From Tanytarsus gracilentus (lineage: Eukaryota; Arthropoda; Insecta; Diptera; Chironomidae), in the NCBI GenBank assembly GCA_038502055.1, contig JAXRKN010000023.1:248001-312000 (forward strand): a stretch of 64,000 nt of DNA, read 5' to 3'. The notes under the pieces are model-generated. The model saw only the letters and a list, made by a program, of their open reading frames with translations. It searched no databases and was not told the origin of the DNA. Shown here in pieces: positions 38,601 through 50,600 of the stretch. Each line of letters opens with the position of its first letter. The stretch's first letter is position 1. The translations under genes were made by a program, and so were the position numbers.

Positions 38601-41600
38601 AAATAAATTTTTCCATGATTTTTCTCTCAATTTTAATTTGCTCCGCCTGTGGAAATCAAATTAAAGAAAAGTTACTTAATGAGAAACATATCATGTCCGC
38701 CACTGTCTCGAGATGCTAATTTATTTATAGATAAATTTAAATTTTCATCGAGCTCGTTTGTCAGAGAGGTGAGGCGAACGTTTTAATGATTCATTCGTTA
38801 ATTAAGCAAGAAGAATTTCGTTTATAAATTTTCCGGGGGTTTTCTTAAGCGCAAATTAATTTTCATCAGTTTTGATAATTTTGCTATTTTACGCAATTTT
38901 GAAAGCTATTTTGGTGTGAGACGAATTGCGAAGCTTTCAAAAAGATTCGTTTACATTTTATTAATGGTATTTTAATTTTTTAGAGATATTATTTTATTTT
39001 CTGGTTCTTTTATTATTTTTTATAAGATCTTCACAACTTCTACTCCCAATTCATTAGAACACCTTTAAAAGTGAGGGATTCAATTTTGGAATAAATCTTT
39101 TCCTCACTCTTAACTTCTGTCCTGTAATCCGCTCGTGCCATAATGCAAATAAGGTGCTTTGATTGCAATATGCATTGTGTAAATGTGCACACACTGAGGG
39201 GTAAAAAATTTTGTAAATAAACTTTTAGTTCTCTACAGAGAGAAAGAATTTAATGCGCAACTTGCAAGCTTTATAACATTTCCTCTTTATATATTTTTGA
39301 CCTATTGATTTATTTTGCTGTAAAAGATATTTGTTGTGCTCAACTTTTTCAACCTGCTTTTGTATTGCAACTTCTTCTTGGGAGGAATGGAAAAGAAAAC
39401 ATGAAAGCAAATCAATATATTTTTTCCCCAATTGTGCCTTTTATTATTCTTTTCACTACCTCCTGCCAATAATTTAATATAATTTTTTCTTGCTGTGCTT
39501 TTGCTTGTTTGTCATATTTTTCATTAATTTTCTTCATATAAACTTTACATGGAACTATTTATTTTATTATTTAGGTTCACATCGAAGACATATTTCTCTA
39601 TCCATATTTTCCATATTCTAAATTGAAAAATAACAAATTAATTAAATACAAAAAATCATACATTTGAGTGTGTTGTATATTTTCCCACAGGCATGAAGTT
39701 CCAGTTACTAGTCAACCAATCACAATAGTGTTTATGGACGATGATATTGTGGTTGTGAATAAACCAGCATCGATACCAGTAAGTGGCTTCTGAGACTGCC
39801 ATTATTTTACTATATTATTATGCCCTTTTTAGTAAAAAATGTTATTTTTGCGATATGAAAATCGTAAGAAAATGATGAAGTAAAAAATTTAATCTAACAA
39901 TTTTTCTTTGTGGTATTTTAGTGAAAAATACTTCCTCCAAAAACTAACCCAATTTATCCTTTTCCTATTTCAATCTGATGAAAACTTTAAATTATTTATA
40001 AAATTCAAGAAAATGAATTTCCGCTTTTAAGAGTTGTCGAAAAAAAATTTCTTTAAAAACTTTTTAAGCGCTTGTATTAAAGTTTTATGAGATTTAAAAT
40101 TCAGGCGTTTTACTTTTTTGATTGAGATAAAATATTTAACACAAAATTTCAAAATGACAAGTTTGAAGTAAAACGTCTGAATCTTTTTCTGAATTTTGAT
40201 TTGTGGAAATGTCAAATCTTTTAATAAAATTTGGCAAAAAATCACTCAAGAATTTACATTGAAAATTTTCTTGGGAAAGATCCACAAAAATGTTTTAAGT
40301 CGTCCATCAAAAATCTCTTTTCGCTTTATAAATAACATAAATAACGATTATTGAAAGACTAAAATAAATCTAGAGCTGGAGGATGGCAAGTAATGTTTTT
40401 TGTGTCCTTAAATTTTCGTTGTTTAACTAAATGAAAAATAAAGGGACTGTTTTTAATCTCGAACCTCTTTTTTGCTCTATTTATGAAAATCGAAACAATT
40501 TTATTATGTATATTCATCGAGTTCTGAAGAGCTTTATCTATTAGAAACAGTGACTTAAAATAGAACAACGAGGGGAAAATTTTCAATCTCTGGGAGTTTT
40601 CTTGATTCTCTCGAGAAATAAATTTAAGATGGGATTGAATGAATGAAAATGAAGACTGACTCTGATGATTAATATTACTTTATATAACACATTGTGTTTG
40701 AGCATCAAAATTTTTTTCGGGGTGTGAGGAAAATCTTTTTTGAGTGAAATGTCTGCGAGAAAATTCATCTGAAAGATTTTATTGGTAAGGAAAAAAATTA
40801 AAAAATATAATTGTTTTAAATTGGATTTTTATATAAAAAAATTATTTTGGTTACGTTTCTTATTTTGATACTTTGTGAGTGTATGATTTAGAACTAGCTC
40901 TCTTTAATTTTTTCTTTCTCTCAAATTTAAATTTGCAACGTCAAATAATCCATCAACTTTAAATCAGTTTTGTCTTTATAAATGCCATTTCGCTTTAACA
41001 TTTTTCATGATGAACAGGGGCCCACAACCCCCATATAAATTTATATGAAACCATATAAAATTATAAAATTTATATGATTTATATGGCATATAAATCCATA
41101 TAAATTTTACAGGGGGTTGTAGGTCCCTTGATGATGAATTCTCAGAAAAGAATTTTTATGTTTTGTCAATATCTAAAGCGGAAAATTTCTTTATTTATCA
41201 AAGAGTCGGCATAAAGATGGAAAAAAAATATTTATATAAAAGATTTGCTGTAAGCTGATTGGAAATCTGATGTTGTTTGATTTATTTATAAGAGAAAAAT
41301 ATTTCCAGGTAATGACTATTTTAATGGGAGCTGAACTTTCAACATTTTGTTATCATTTAAAAATGTTGAGCTTCTTAAATAATCCTCAAAATGATTTTTC
41401 TCTTATGCATTAATCACTGAATAAAAGTCATTGCTCAGTGGATTCAACGTAAATCAATTTTTCGGGTATCCTCGTCCCCGAAGTCCCCGTGAGAAACTCT
41501 AACACTCATCATCTAATGGTATTGCTAATAAATTTTGTCGCGTTCAATTTTATGATTTTAGAGCGTTGATGAGCAGATGCTGCCTAGAAGAATTTATTGA

Positions 41601-44600
41601 TCGTTGAAAAGTTTTTTTTAGCTTCCAATTAGACCCATCTCAAAAGGTAGAGGCGTATAATTAAATCTTCATTAGGCTTCTTTTTTATTGACGGCGGTTG
41701 ACGCTGTAAAATTTTCCGACTTCTTTTCAACGAGCTCTTAAACTTTTCCTTCTTCACCTTTTTAAACCACACGCTTTCCAATTTCATGTCACAAAAATTT
41801 GTTTTCGAAATAATTTTTAAAGCTCACTAATTTTGATAAAATATTTTCCAAATAAGGAGTTCGAGATGAAAAACTTTTCTTTAATGATGATAAAGAGCTT
41901 TTTCTCTGTTTCCTTTTAAAACATTCAACAATTTTTTGGCATCCACTGAGATTTCTTGAGAATAAAAGTTTTTGAAATTGAGAGAGAAAAGTTTTGGTTG
42001 AAAAATCGAACTTAATTTTTCATTGAGCCAAGGAAAGAATTTTTTTAAAAAAATTATATTTGTACTCAATTTAATAATACTCAGTTATTAATGAAAATAA
42101 CAATTTTCTACATGTTGAGCATTTAGTTTTAATGATACATTGGAATTACATCAAGGGATGGACGACTTTTTGAATTTATTGGATTAAAAGGACCTCAGAA
42201 ATAAAATTTGAACCAAAAAATTTTGTTTGAAGAATGTAAATAACGGCTTTTTTCTGTGAATTTCCAACGTATCGTTTTAATAATCATTTGTCAAGTGTAA
42301 AATTATAGTGCAGTTGAAGCTCATTTTGCAAGTTGTCTCAAACTAAAATGTAGCCGCGATCTCCCAACTCCCAACTTTCTCCTCCTTATTTTCTACACAA
42401 TATGGAGATTTATTTAAAAACTTCTCATGCTCATTTAAAATTTTATTTTTACTGCACTTGAGAAAGAATTTTTCCTCTCATTTCTAATGGGGATCGCTGT
42501 TGCCTCTTCATACACACACACACGAGTTGTGAAGTGTTTTGGAAATTTTCCTCTTGCTTAAACAACTTGAGATATTTTAATTAAAAAAAGCTTTTTCCTA
42601 GTTTCCTCAGCATTAATTTTTTTATTCATAAGTGCTTTACATTTAAATGAGGTTGTCTTTTTTGTCGAGTACGTGAGTGTGTTATTCTATCCACCATTGA
42701 ACACTGTATATGCGGAAAAAGTTTGTTAATTAAATGAATTTGATGGAGCCAGAAGAGAATACGATACATCCAGAACCGACCTGTACATTTACACAACTAA
42801 AATGCAACAGAGTCAAGCACTAAGTGGTGATGTTTTTGGACTTTTTATTACTTTTTCTCTCTAGAATTAAAAAAAAATTCAAAACCCATCAGTGGGTGTT
42901 TCTGTGTAACCCATCATGTCAGATCAGTATTTGACAGACGGACGGACGGAAAGAAGAGCATATAAGCGTTACCGCACTTTGTTGGGTTACGCTAAAAACA
43001 TGTTGTCGGTCTATTAAATTGTAAATTTGTACATTGCAATGTGTAAACATGTGAGATTGTTGTGAAAACGGTGAATGGGATGTAAATTCATAAAGTTTGC
43101 AGAATTTTAACTTTAATAATTTTCAATTTAAGGTTCACTCACCCTAATTTATTTAAAGGAATAATTTATGATTCGCTCATAAAAATTTGCACCAATCAAA
43201 AAAATCTCGAACATTTTATAAAATGAATTAAATTTACGCGACAATCTCCAGACACTCATTTGCAATTCTTATTGCCTTTTTGCTCTCTTCTTCCTTCTCT
43301 TGATTATTATGAATAGCATTAAAACCAACAAGAATGAGTGAGCACAAAAAAAATTATAACGAAAGTAATTTTTTATTTTTGCTATAAAAATAAAATTCAT
43401 CTGTCCTGTATCAAAATTTAAATTCCTTAACGGTACCAAGGAGAGAGATTTTTTTTAGAGAAATGGATTTCATACCTGACTCGATAAATAACAATGTCAT
43501 GGTACCATGAGTGAGGTCATGGTATGGAAAAGGAAAATTCTTTCTTTTGACGATGATATTTGAATTCATTCGCCAACGAAAATGAGTTGTGAGATTTATT
43601 TTCGGTCACTGTAAGTGACACACAAGATGTCTCATTTTTCACATTCATTCTTGCTCGCTCATTCATCGATTTTTTTCTACGCTCACATTCGATGGCACGC
43701 ACAAATTCCCCAAGCATTGCGTGGCATTATTTTGCTTGTCAAATAATATCGGATGGGATCCTTCGCTATTTGGTTTTGATCTTAAGAAGAGGAAATTGGA
43801 TTTTCAAGGGGTGTGCTATGGGGAAAAAATTAAAAATATTTTCATAAAATTTATTAAAGTAGAAATTTTTTTAACCCTCGTTTGTAATTTTCAATAAGGA
43901 AAAAGGCAATAACATGTCGCTCAATGAGAAAAAAATCTAACAAGATTAATTTCAATTGACTTCATTCAATGTCATAAAGGAAAAGAAAAAAATGTTCTTA
44001 ACCAGTAACCACAACACTTCTCTCATTACTTTAACGATTCGCAATGGTAAATTTCATCGCATTTAAGAGCGACACACGCTGGATTTTATTATTTCTCGTC
44101 GTCATTTCTCGCATCTGCACACACAAAATAATTACATATTAACGAGACATGTTTTTCGGTTGAGGGATGCGAGGCGAAAAAGCTGTTTTAATTACGGCAG
44201 AAAATAAAAATAAAAAGTCATTTAATTAGTCTTCACAAACACACAATGAGATGGATGGTAGCTAGTCATAGTACGGATTTAATCTTCCCAAAATATAAAC
44301 ATTTGCGATGGTAAATTAGGCAGGCGTTAATTAACCATTTAACGTTGCGAGTACTATTTATGATCCCGTTAATATCCTCGAAATTAAAAAGAAACAATCC
44401 GATATGAAGATTAATTGGAAAATATTATTGACTATGTTTTAATTGATGATTAACGATTGAGATTGAAGTGGTTCATATCAGGTGAAAAAATAGCCAAAAT
44501 TAAATTATTATAAAGAAATAAACTTCTCAAACGTTACAAGAAACATCAAGAGATTAAACTAAAATCATTTTAGCCATTTAAACATATTTTTCAAACCTCT

Positions 44601-47600
44601 AAAAATATAAAAAATGTTTTTTATTTTTATTAATTTTATTTCTCTTTCTTTTCTTTTATTCCAAAAAAACATTTATCCCCCATCTAATCAAATAATTCCA
44701 TCACATAATTTCTTTTTACTCCGTCACAATCCTTGTTTGTGTAATCTCTTTTTTTCTTATATATTCGCACAAAATCCTAATACACGAAAATATAAAAACT
44801 ACCATACAAAAAATATTTTATTATAATTTTCATTGTGCGACTGCTGAAATATTTTTGTTAATATGAAAAAATGTAATGAACGATAACTAATGTTGAACAG
44901 GCATGAGACGCCCGTTTTAGATCACCCCATTAAAATTATTTATGTTGACAACGATCTTGTTGTATTGGACAAACCATGCTCGTTACCGGTGAGTAAAAAC
45001 GCAATACAAAAAACAGCATTTTTGATGTGAAAAATTCCCTCCCAACACGCAACCAAACCAAAAACTGTCTAGAGCGAAGCAAAAATATATTGAAAAATCC
45101 TCGTGAGGAGAAAAGGACCAGAAAATTTTTGCTTATTTTTAAGAGTGACATTTTTGTTGTTGTGTTTGCTGTAAACAAATTTTTTCTTACATTGTGTATA
45201 TTTGAATTCTAGCCTTCCACTCGTGCTGTTAAATCCTCATCATCCTTCATCTCTTTTTTTATGAAAAAATAAGAAAAGCCTCGAAAAATTTATTAAATGA
45301 TTCTTTAAAGGGCGACATATATGAAAATCATTTTTATTTTGAGGATGCAATGTGGAGAGTGAAAAGAGTAAGGAGAGGAAAATGATTCACAAGGATCCAG
45401 TGAGAAAATTTGAAATATTTGTAGGGTTTTCAAATTTTTTAACAAATTTTCAACAAATTTCTTACTGGGCGTCGATCTATAAAATCTTATTTCCTTCTCA
45501 CTTTGCTTTATCAATTTCCTGAACATTAAAGTCCATCAAAATTCATGGACCTTACTTTTACTCACCATAAACAAATCCTATTAATGAATTAATCTATCTC
45601 ACATACCATGTATTAATATTGACAGTTCACACTGAAATTCTAATCTTGAGCATTCGACAAAAATAAAATAAAGTTGTTGTTCTTCATCTCAAACTAAAAC
45701 TCGGCTCTTATCTGATGTCGACATTTTCCGTGCTTTTAGTTGTTTATTTGTTATTTTGTGTCGTCTTATGTGCGCTGTGAAGGAAAAATCTCTGAGCATG
45801 CAGAATTACATATAAATTTGAGCCCACTCATTTTCGTTCGGCAAAATTGTAAAAGACTTTTTCTTTTTCCTCCAACACATAAGCCGCTTTTACCTTCCCA
45901 AGTTTATCATTCACACTTTTAAAGCGCTCATGATGTGTGCGCGTATGTGAAATTCCTTAATCCTAATCAAACGTAATTTTTCGGCATTACGTGAAAAGCT
46001 AATGCTATTGTGACAATTTTCTTTATGGTAAAGTGAAAAAATGTTGTAAAGCTCAATTCAACAAATATAAATCACAACAACACGTTCCATCATGACAGTG
46101 AAAAAAGTTCTTTTTCGATTCAAACTGTTTGCTCTTTTTACCATTACTTTCATCGAAAAAAAAAAGTTTTTTAAAAACAGCAGCGTAAAATATTTATTGC
46201 TTTAATTGTACTGAAAAATGTGCAAGGCAACGAAAATAAAAGATTTTTAGCGTAGCCCTAAAACGCTTATATGTCCATCTTTCCGTCCGTTCGCACCTTC
46301 GAGAACCCAGCCCCTGGACCAGCTAGAGACTTCGGTCAAAATTTTGTCTACTAAACTTATTTTTAAAGCTATAACTGTTCGGATTAACTAAAATGTCCGG
46401 ATTGACTTAAACTGATTTTTTTATGCATTTGATGTTTAAAAACTGATCTGATACAATGGGCTACGCGGCAACACCCACTGATAGGTTTTTAAAACATTTT
46501 TTATTCTTTTATCATTCTGGTGCCAATAATGTTAATAGATTCAATACAATTTTATTGTTACGGTTATTACTGCTAAATTGATCTCGAGTCAGAGTGACGG
46601 GATGATGAATTGAGTCAGTTTATAAATGAATCGAGTTTGGAATTTTTTTATTGCAATGCAATCCCAAGGGCTTAGAACATAGAGGTAGGTGGGTTCGCCA
46701 TGGCCCGTCAAGGCCTACAAAACTCTAAGAAAATTTAAAGTTTATAGGATGAAAGGCAAATCAAAATTACTCGTATAATTTTTTTAAAAACAATTTAGAA
46801 TTTTTGAAGTTAAACAAAATTTCTAAAATTTAGCTGACTTTTAAATTTGGCTAAAAATTCAATGTTAAATTTAATTTAATCTAATTTAAAATTTTTAGAA
46901 CAAGATTAAAATTATTTTTGACCGTAAAAAATCTAATTAAACTTAGTTCATAAAATTTTCTTTACCATTACTCGCAATTTTTCTTGAGAAGTAATTTTTT
47001 AAGCAGCTTATGATTGAGCACCAAGCTGCTCCGAACTCGAGATTTTATGAGCATAAAATATTGTCACTAAAGAACTTTGCCTTAATTCCTTTACCTCCTC
47101 CATCATCACCCACTGACCGTCAACACAATCCATAAAAACTTTTTATTTAGCGCACTCGCGTTCTTCTAAAATGTTACAAACTTTCAAAAGACTCTTTTTT
47201 ATGAGATTGCTATAAAGTTTTTTTACTGATGACGTGCAGCGTAAACTTTACTGCTTTCTTCAAACTTTACAAATGCAATTAAATAGAATTTTGCTGCGTT
47301 TCATCTCCCGGCAATTTATAAAATTTATGTCTGTTTGCCATAGACAATGAACGGTGATGTTAAAGCTCATAAAACTCTCACATGTGAGGTAATGAAGACA
47401 TAAATTACATCAAATTAGATTCATTGCTTCAATAATGAAAAATATCTTAATGTGAGGTTTCAAAGAAGAAAAAATAAACGTATTACGCAAAAAATCTGCC
47501 TTTGATGAATAACTGCCGAGGGCAGGGGAAGATGAGCAAAGTTTTGTTATCAGAAATCAAAATTTTATGCTACAATAGAAAAAGTTCTCTCAAGATGAAA

Positions 47601-50600
47601 GTATGTCGAGGGTCATTCTTGCCGTCATTCTTGGAAAAACTTAGTGTGAAATTTGTTTGCTCGGAAATAAGCATATGGATTTTTTCATTGGGTTGAAACT
47701 TGGGTGAATTTTTTAACTAATGAAATGGTGAAGTGACTATCTATATTAGTATAATTTTTACAAAATATCCTTCACTGAAAACCAATATGGAAATTAATGA
47801 CAAAAATAAATGGAAAAGTTTTTGTCTCTCGCTTTTCTTAATGCTGATAGCTATGATGAATTTTGCGCTGCTGAGAGATTTTTCATTCACATGACTTTCG
47901 GTTGATTACTTCTGATGGCTTTTATGATTCTCGGAAACTTTTTCTTTCAATTAAATGAGCGAACATTTTTACGACTTCTTGAACCCTAATTTTTCTGTAT
48001 ATGTCTTTCTTTTCATTTTGTGAACTCTTATCAAGAAATTTTTCTGTCATATCAAAAAGGTTTGAGCAGAGTGGACAAGCATAAAAATGCTCACAGCTTG
48101 CGATTAATCGCATTAGAATTTTATTAAATTTGCAATACAATGAAAAGAAAGCTGCTGATATTTCGTACATAAGCGAATTAAATTTTCCATACATTAAAAT
48201 ATTTTGATTTTATATAAAATTTATGGACATCAACATGCAAAAAATTGCACATATAGAGTAAAAAAAACTCTAAAAATTGAATGAGATTTTTAATATAAAA
48301 AATACCGAAAAATTCATGCATAAATTTATCCACGAGCCTTTTTTATTGTATTTTAAAAGCCAGCGACTATAGAAATTTATGAGTAATTTTTTTTCGATGT
48401 GTCTGCAGAGAAATAAATCATTTTTTTAAAATAAATTCTTGCAAAGATTTGAAGGAATTAAAACTTTTTTTCGTTCTCATTATTTATGGACGAAATGTTT
48501 TTATGAGTTTTATAAGTTATCAAATTAAATAATTTTTCTCTGCTGAAATTTGTTGATGCGAAAATGAAATTTTATGAGAGTTCGTGAACTCAATCAAGTG
48601 CTTAAATTAACAGCGGGTGTCAAGATGATTAAAAAATGAAATATTAAAATCACATTTTGAGAGCATTTGATGTGAAAAAATATTCAGAGAAGTTTTTGAT
48701 GATTTATTTGAGTTGATTCATAAATTTAGTTCAATTAATAAATCCGCTAGCGTAAACCACATTTAAAATCAAAACTTGTATGATTTTAATTTTTTTTAAG
48801 AAGTGTCAGGATCTCTACTAATTTAACGCATCTCAAAAATTCTGATGAGATTATTTAAATTCTTTTCAACGCTGAATAATTTTTAAATCCTCTTAAAGAA
48901 ACAGCAAAATTTCATACTCGCACGCAATTCAACAGTTTCGAGAGCGAGAAAAAATAAATCTATAAATTTGTAATCTGAGACACAAAATTCGTGGCGAAGT
49001 GAAGTTAACAAAAAATTCTCCCTAAAGCGATTTTCTATGATGAAGATGAAGAAAATTCAATCCAGCTCTCGCTCGCAATTAGTGTAAGATATTGCGTTAC
49101 AACGCTTTATGGCGCAATCATTATAAAGACTTTTTTTTACAATTCAATCAATGTCGCTGATGAAAGCGAAAGTAATTTTCCACGCAGATAAATAGCGAGA
49201 GTTGAAAGTCTCGGCGTGTAATTACAACGATTTTTCTTTTGAGTGATTTTAATACACGTGTGTTGGCATAAGAGATTTATGTAATTTCATCCTTTCAAAA
49301 ATAATTTGAATAAGAAGTGGAAAAATTCTCATATGATGCTGTCATTAGAAGTGGGATTTTTTTGAGAGCGTTTTAACACGTTTTGATAAAATTTAAAATG
49401 AAAAATGCTTTACTAAATTTATAACAATAAAAAAAAGTTAAGAAAAAATTTGAATAGAATTTCAAAAAATTTATTAGGCTCGCTATATTTGTGGAGGTGA
49501 TACCTGTTTTCATCAATCAGTTATTCAATCAAATTTGAAAACAGTTTATTGAAATGTCTAATTAAAATTTTAGTTAAGCAATTTTAAGAATCCTCCACTT
49601 CAAATAAATTCCATTTTCCACTTCTTTAAAGCTTTTAATAAGCTTTTAATATTTACAGAATCTACATGAAAACTTAATCTCCACCAAGAGTTGTAAAACA
49701 AAAGAAAAAGCATCGGGCTTCGGTCTCGCTTCGTGTTTAATTTTGTTTTATATGACAAAAGAATAAAAGCTTCATTTCCATTAATAAAAAGAGAGATCCA
49801 ACAAGAAAGAGGCCTGACCCTGCTTGCTTGCGTCTGAATCACAGTCAAGATAAAAATTGCACGATGAGATTAACGATTTTTTTGTGTGCTTTCTGCCCTC
49901 TTTGTAGTTGTGGATGTCTTTATTATTCCTGCTGCTTTTATCCAACAAAATATTTTTCCCTCGAATCCTCCTCCGCATACTACCCGTCAACTGTAAAAAA
50001 ACGTTATAAAACAATTGAAAAACTCATCATTTTCTTACTTTTTTTTGCTGAAAAAGAGATTTGATCGCTTTTTTTAAACAACTTTTTTTTATTGCTAAAA
50101 AGCTTTTATTTTGTTCCCATTGAAAGTGAAAAAAGTTAACCTTAATTTGTTCTTTCAGGTTCACCCATGCGGTCGATATCGTCATAACACTGTGGTCTTT
50201 ATTCTTGCCAAAGAATATAACTTGAAGAACTTGCGAACGATTCATCGGTTGGATCGATTGACTTCGGGATTGTTGTTGTTCGGCCGTAGTCCCAAGAAGG
50301 CGAGACAAATGGAGCACCAAATTAGAAATCGACAGGTGCAAAAGCAGTACATTTGCAGGGTCGAGGGAGAGTTTCCAGAGTAAGTTGATTTTCTTGAATT
50401 TGACCATTTTAAATTTCAATTAAAATCTCACAGAGGCGTTCACGAGTGCAAGGAGCCAATTGAGGTCGTAAGCTACAAGATTGGCGTGTGTAAAGTGTCG
50501 CCAAAGGGCAAGGATTGTACGACGACTTTCGAGAAGCTCGGCTACAACGGCAAGACGAGTGTCGTCCTTTGTAAACCTCTCACCGGTCGCATGCATCAAA

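Larger units (their letters stand above)
39779..44900 (+). other. Intron between exons 5a and 5b
   Basis: 5.1 kb. It holds a 116-bp hAT MITE (41015-41130), a hAT end fragment (41456-41501) and an R1 repeat (42866-43000). No third version of exon 5 was seen. The rest is AT-rich with no recognised feature, though splice-control elements for the exon choice may lie here. Confidence 0.7.

Noticed and set aside
46670..46730. GC-richer patch with GGGTTCGCC resembling a tRNA B box
   Set aside because: No A box at the right distance and no cloverleaf could be drawn; probably a repeat fragment.
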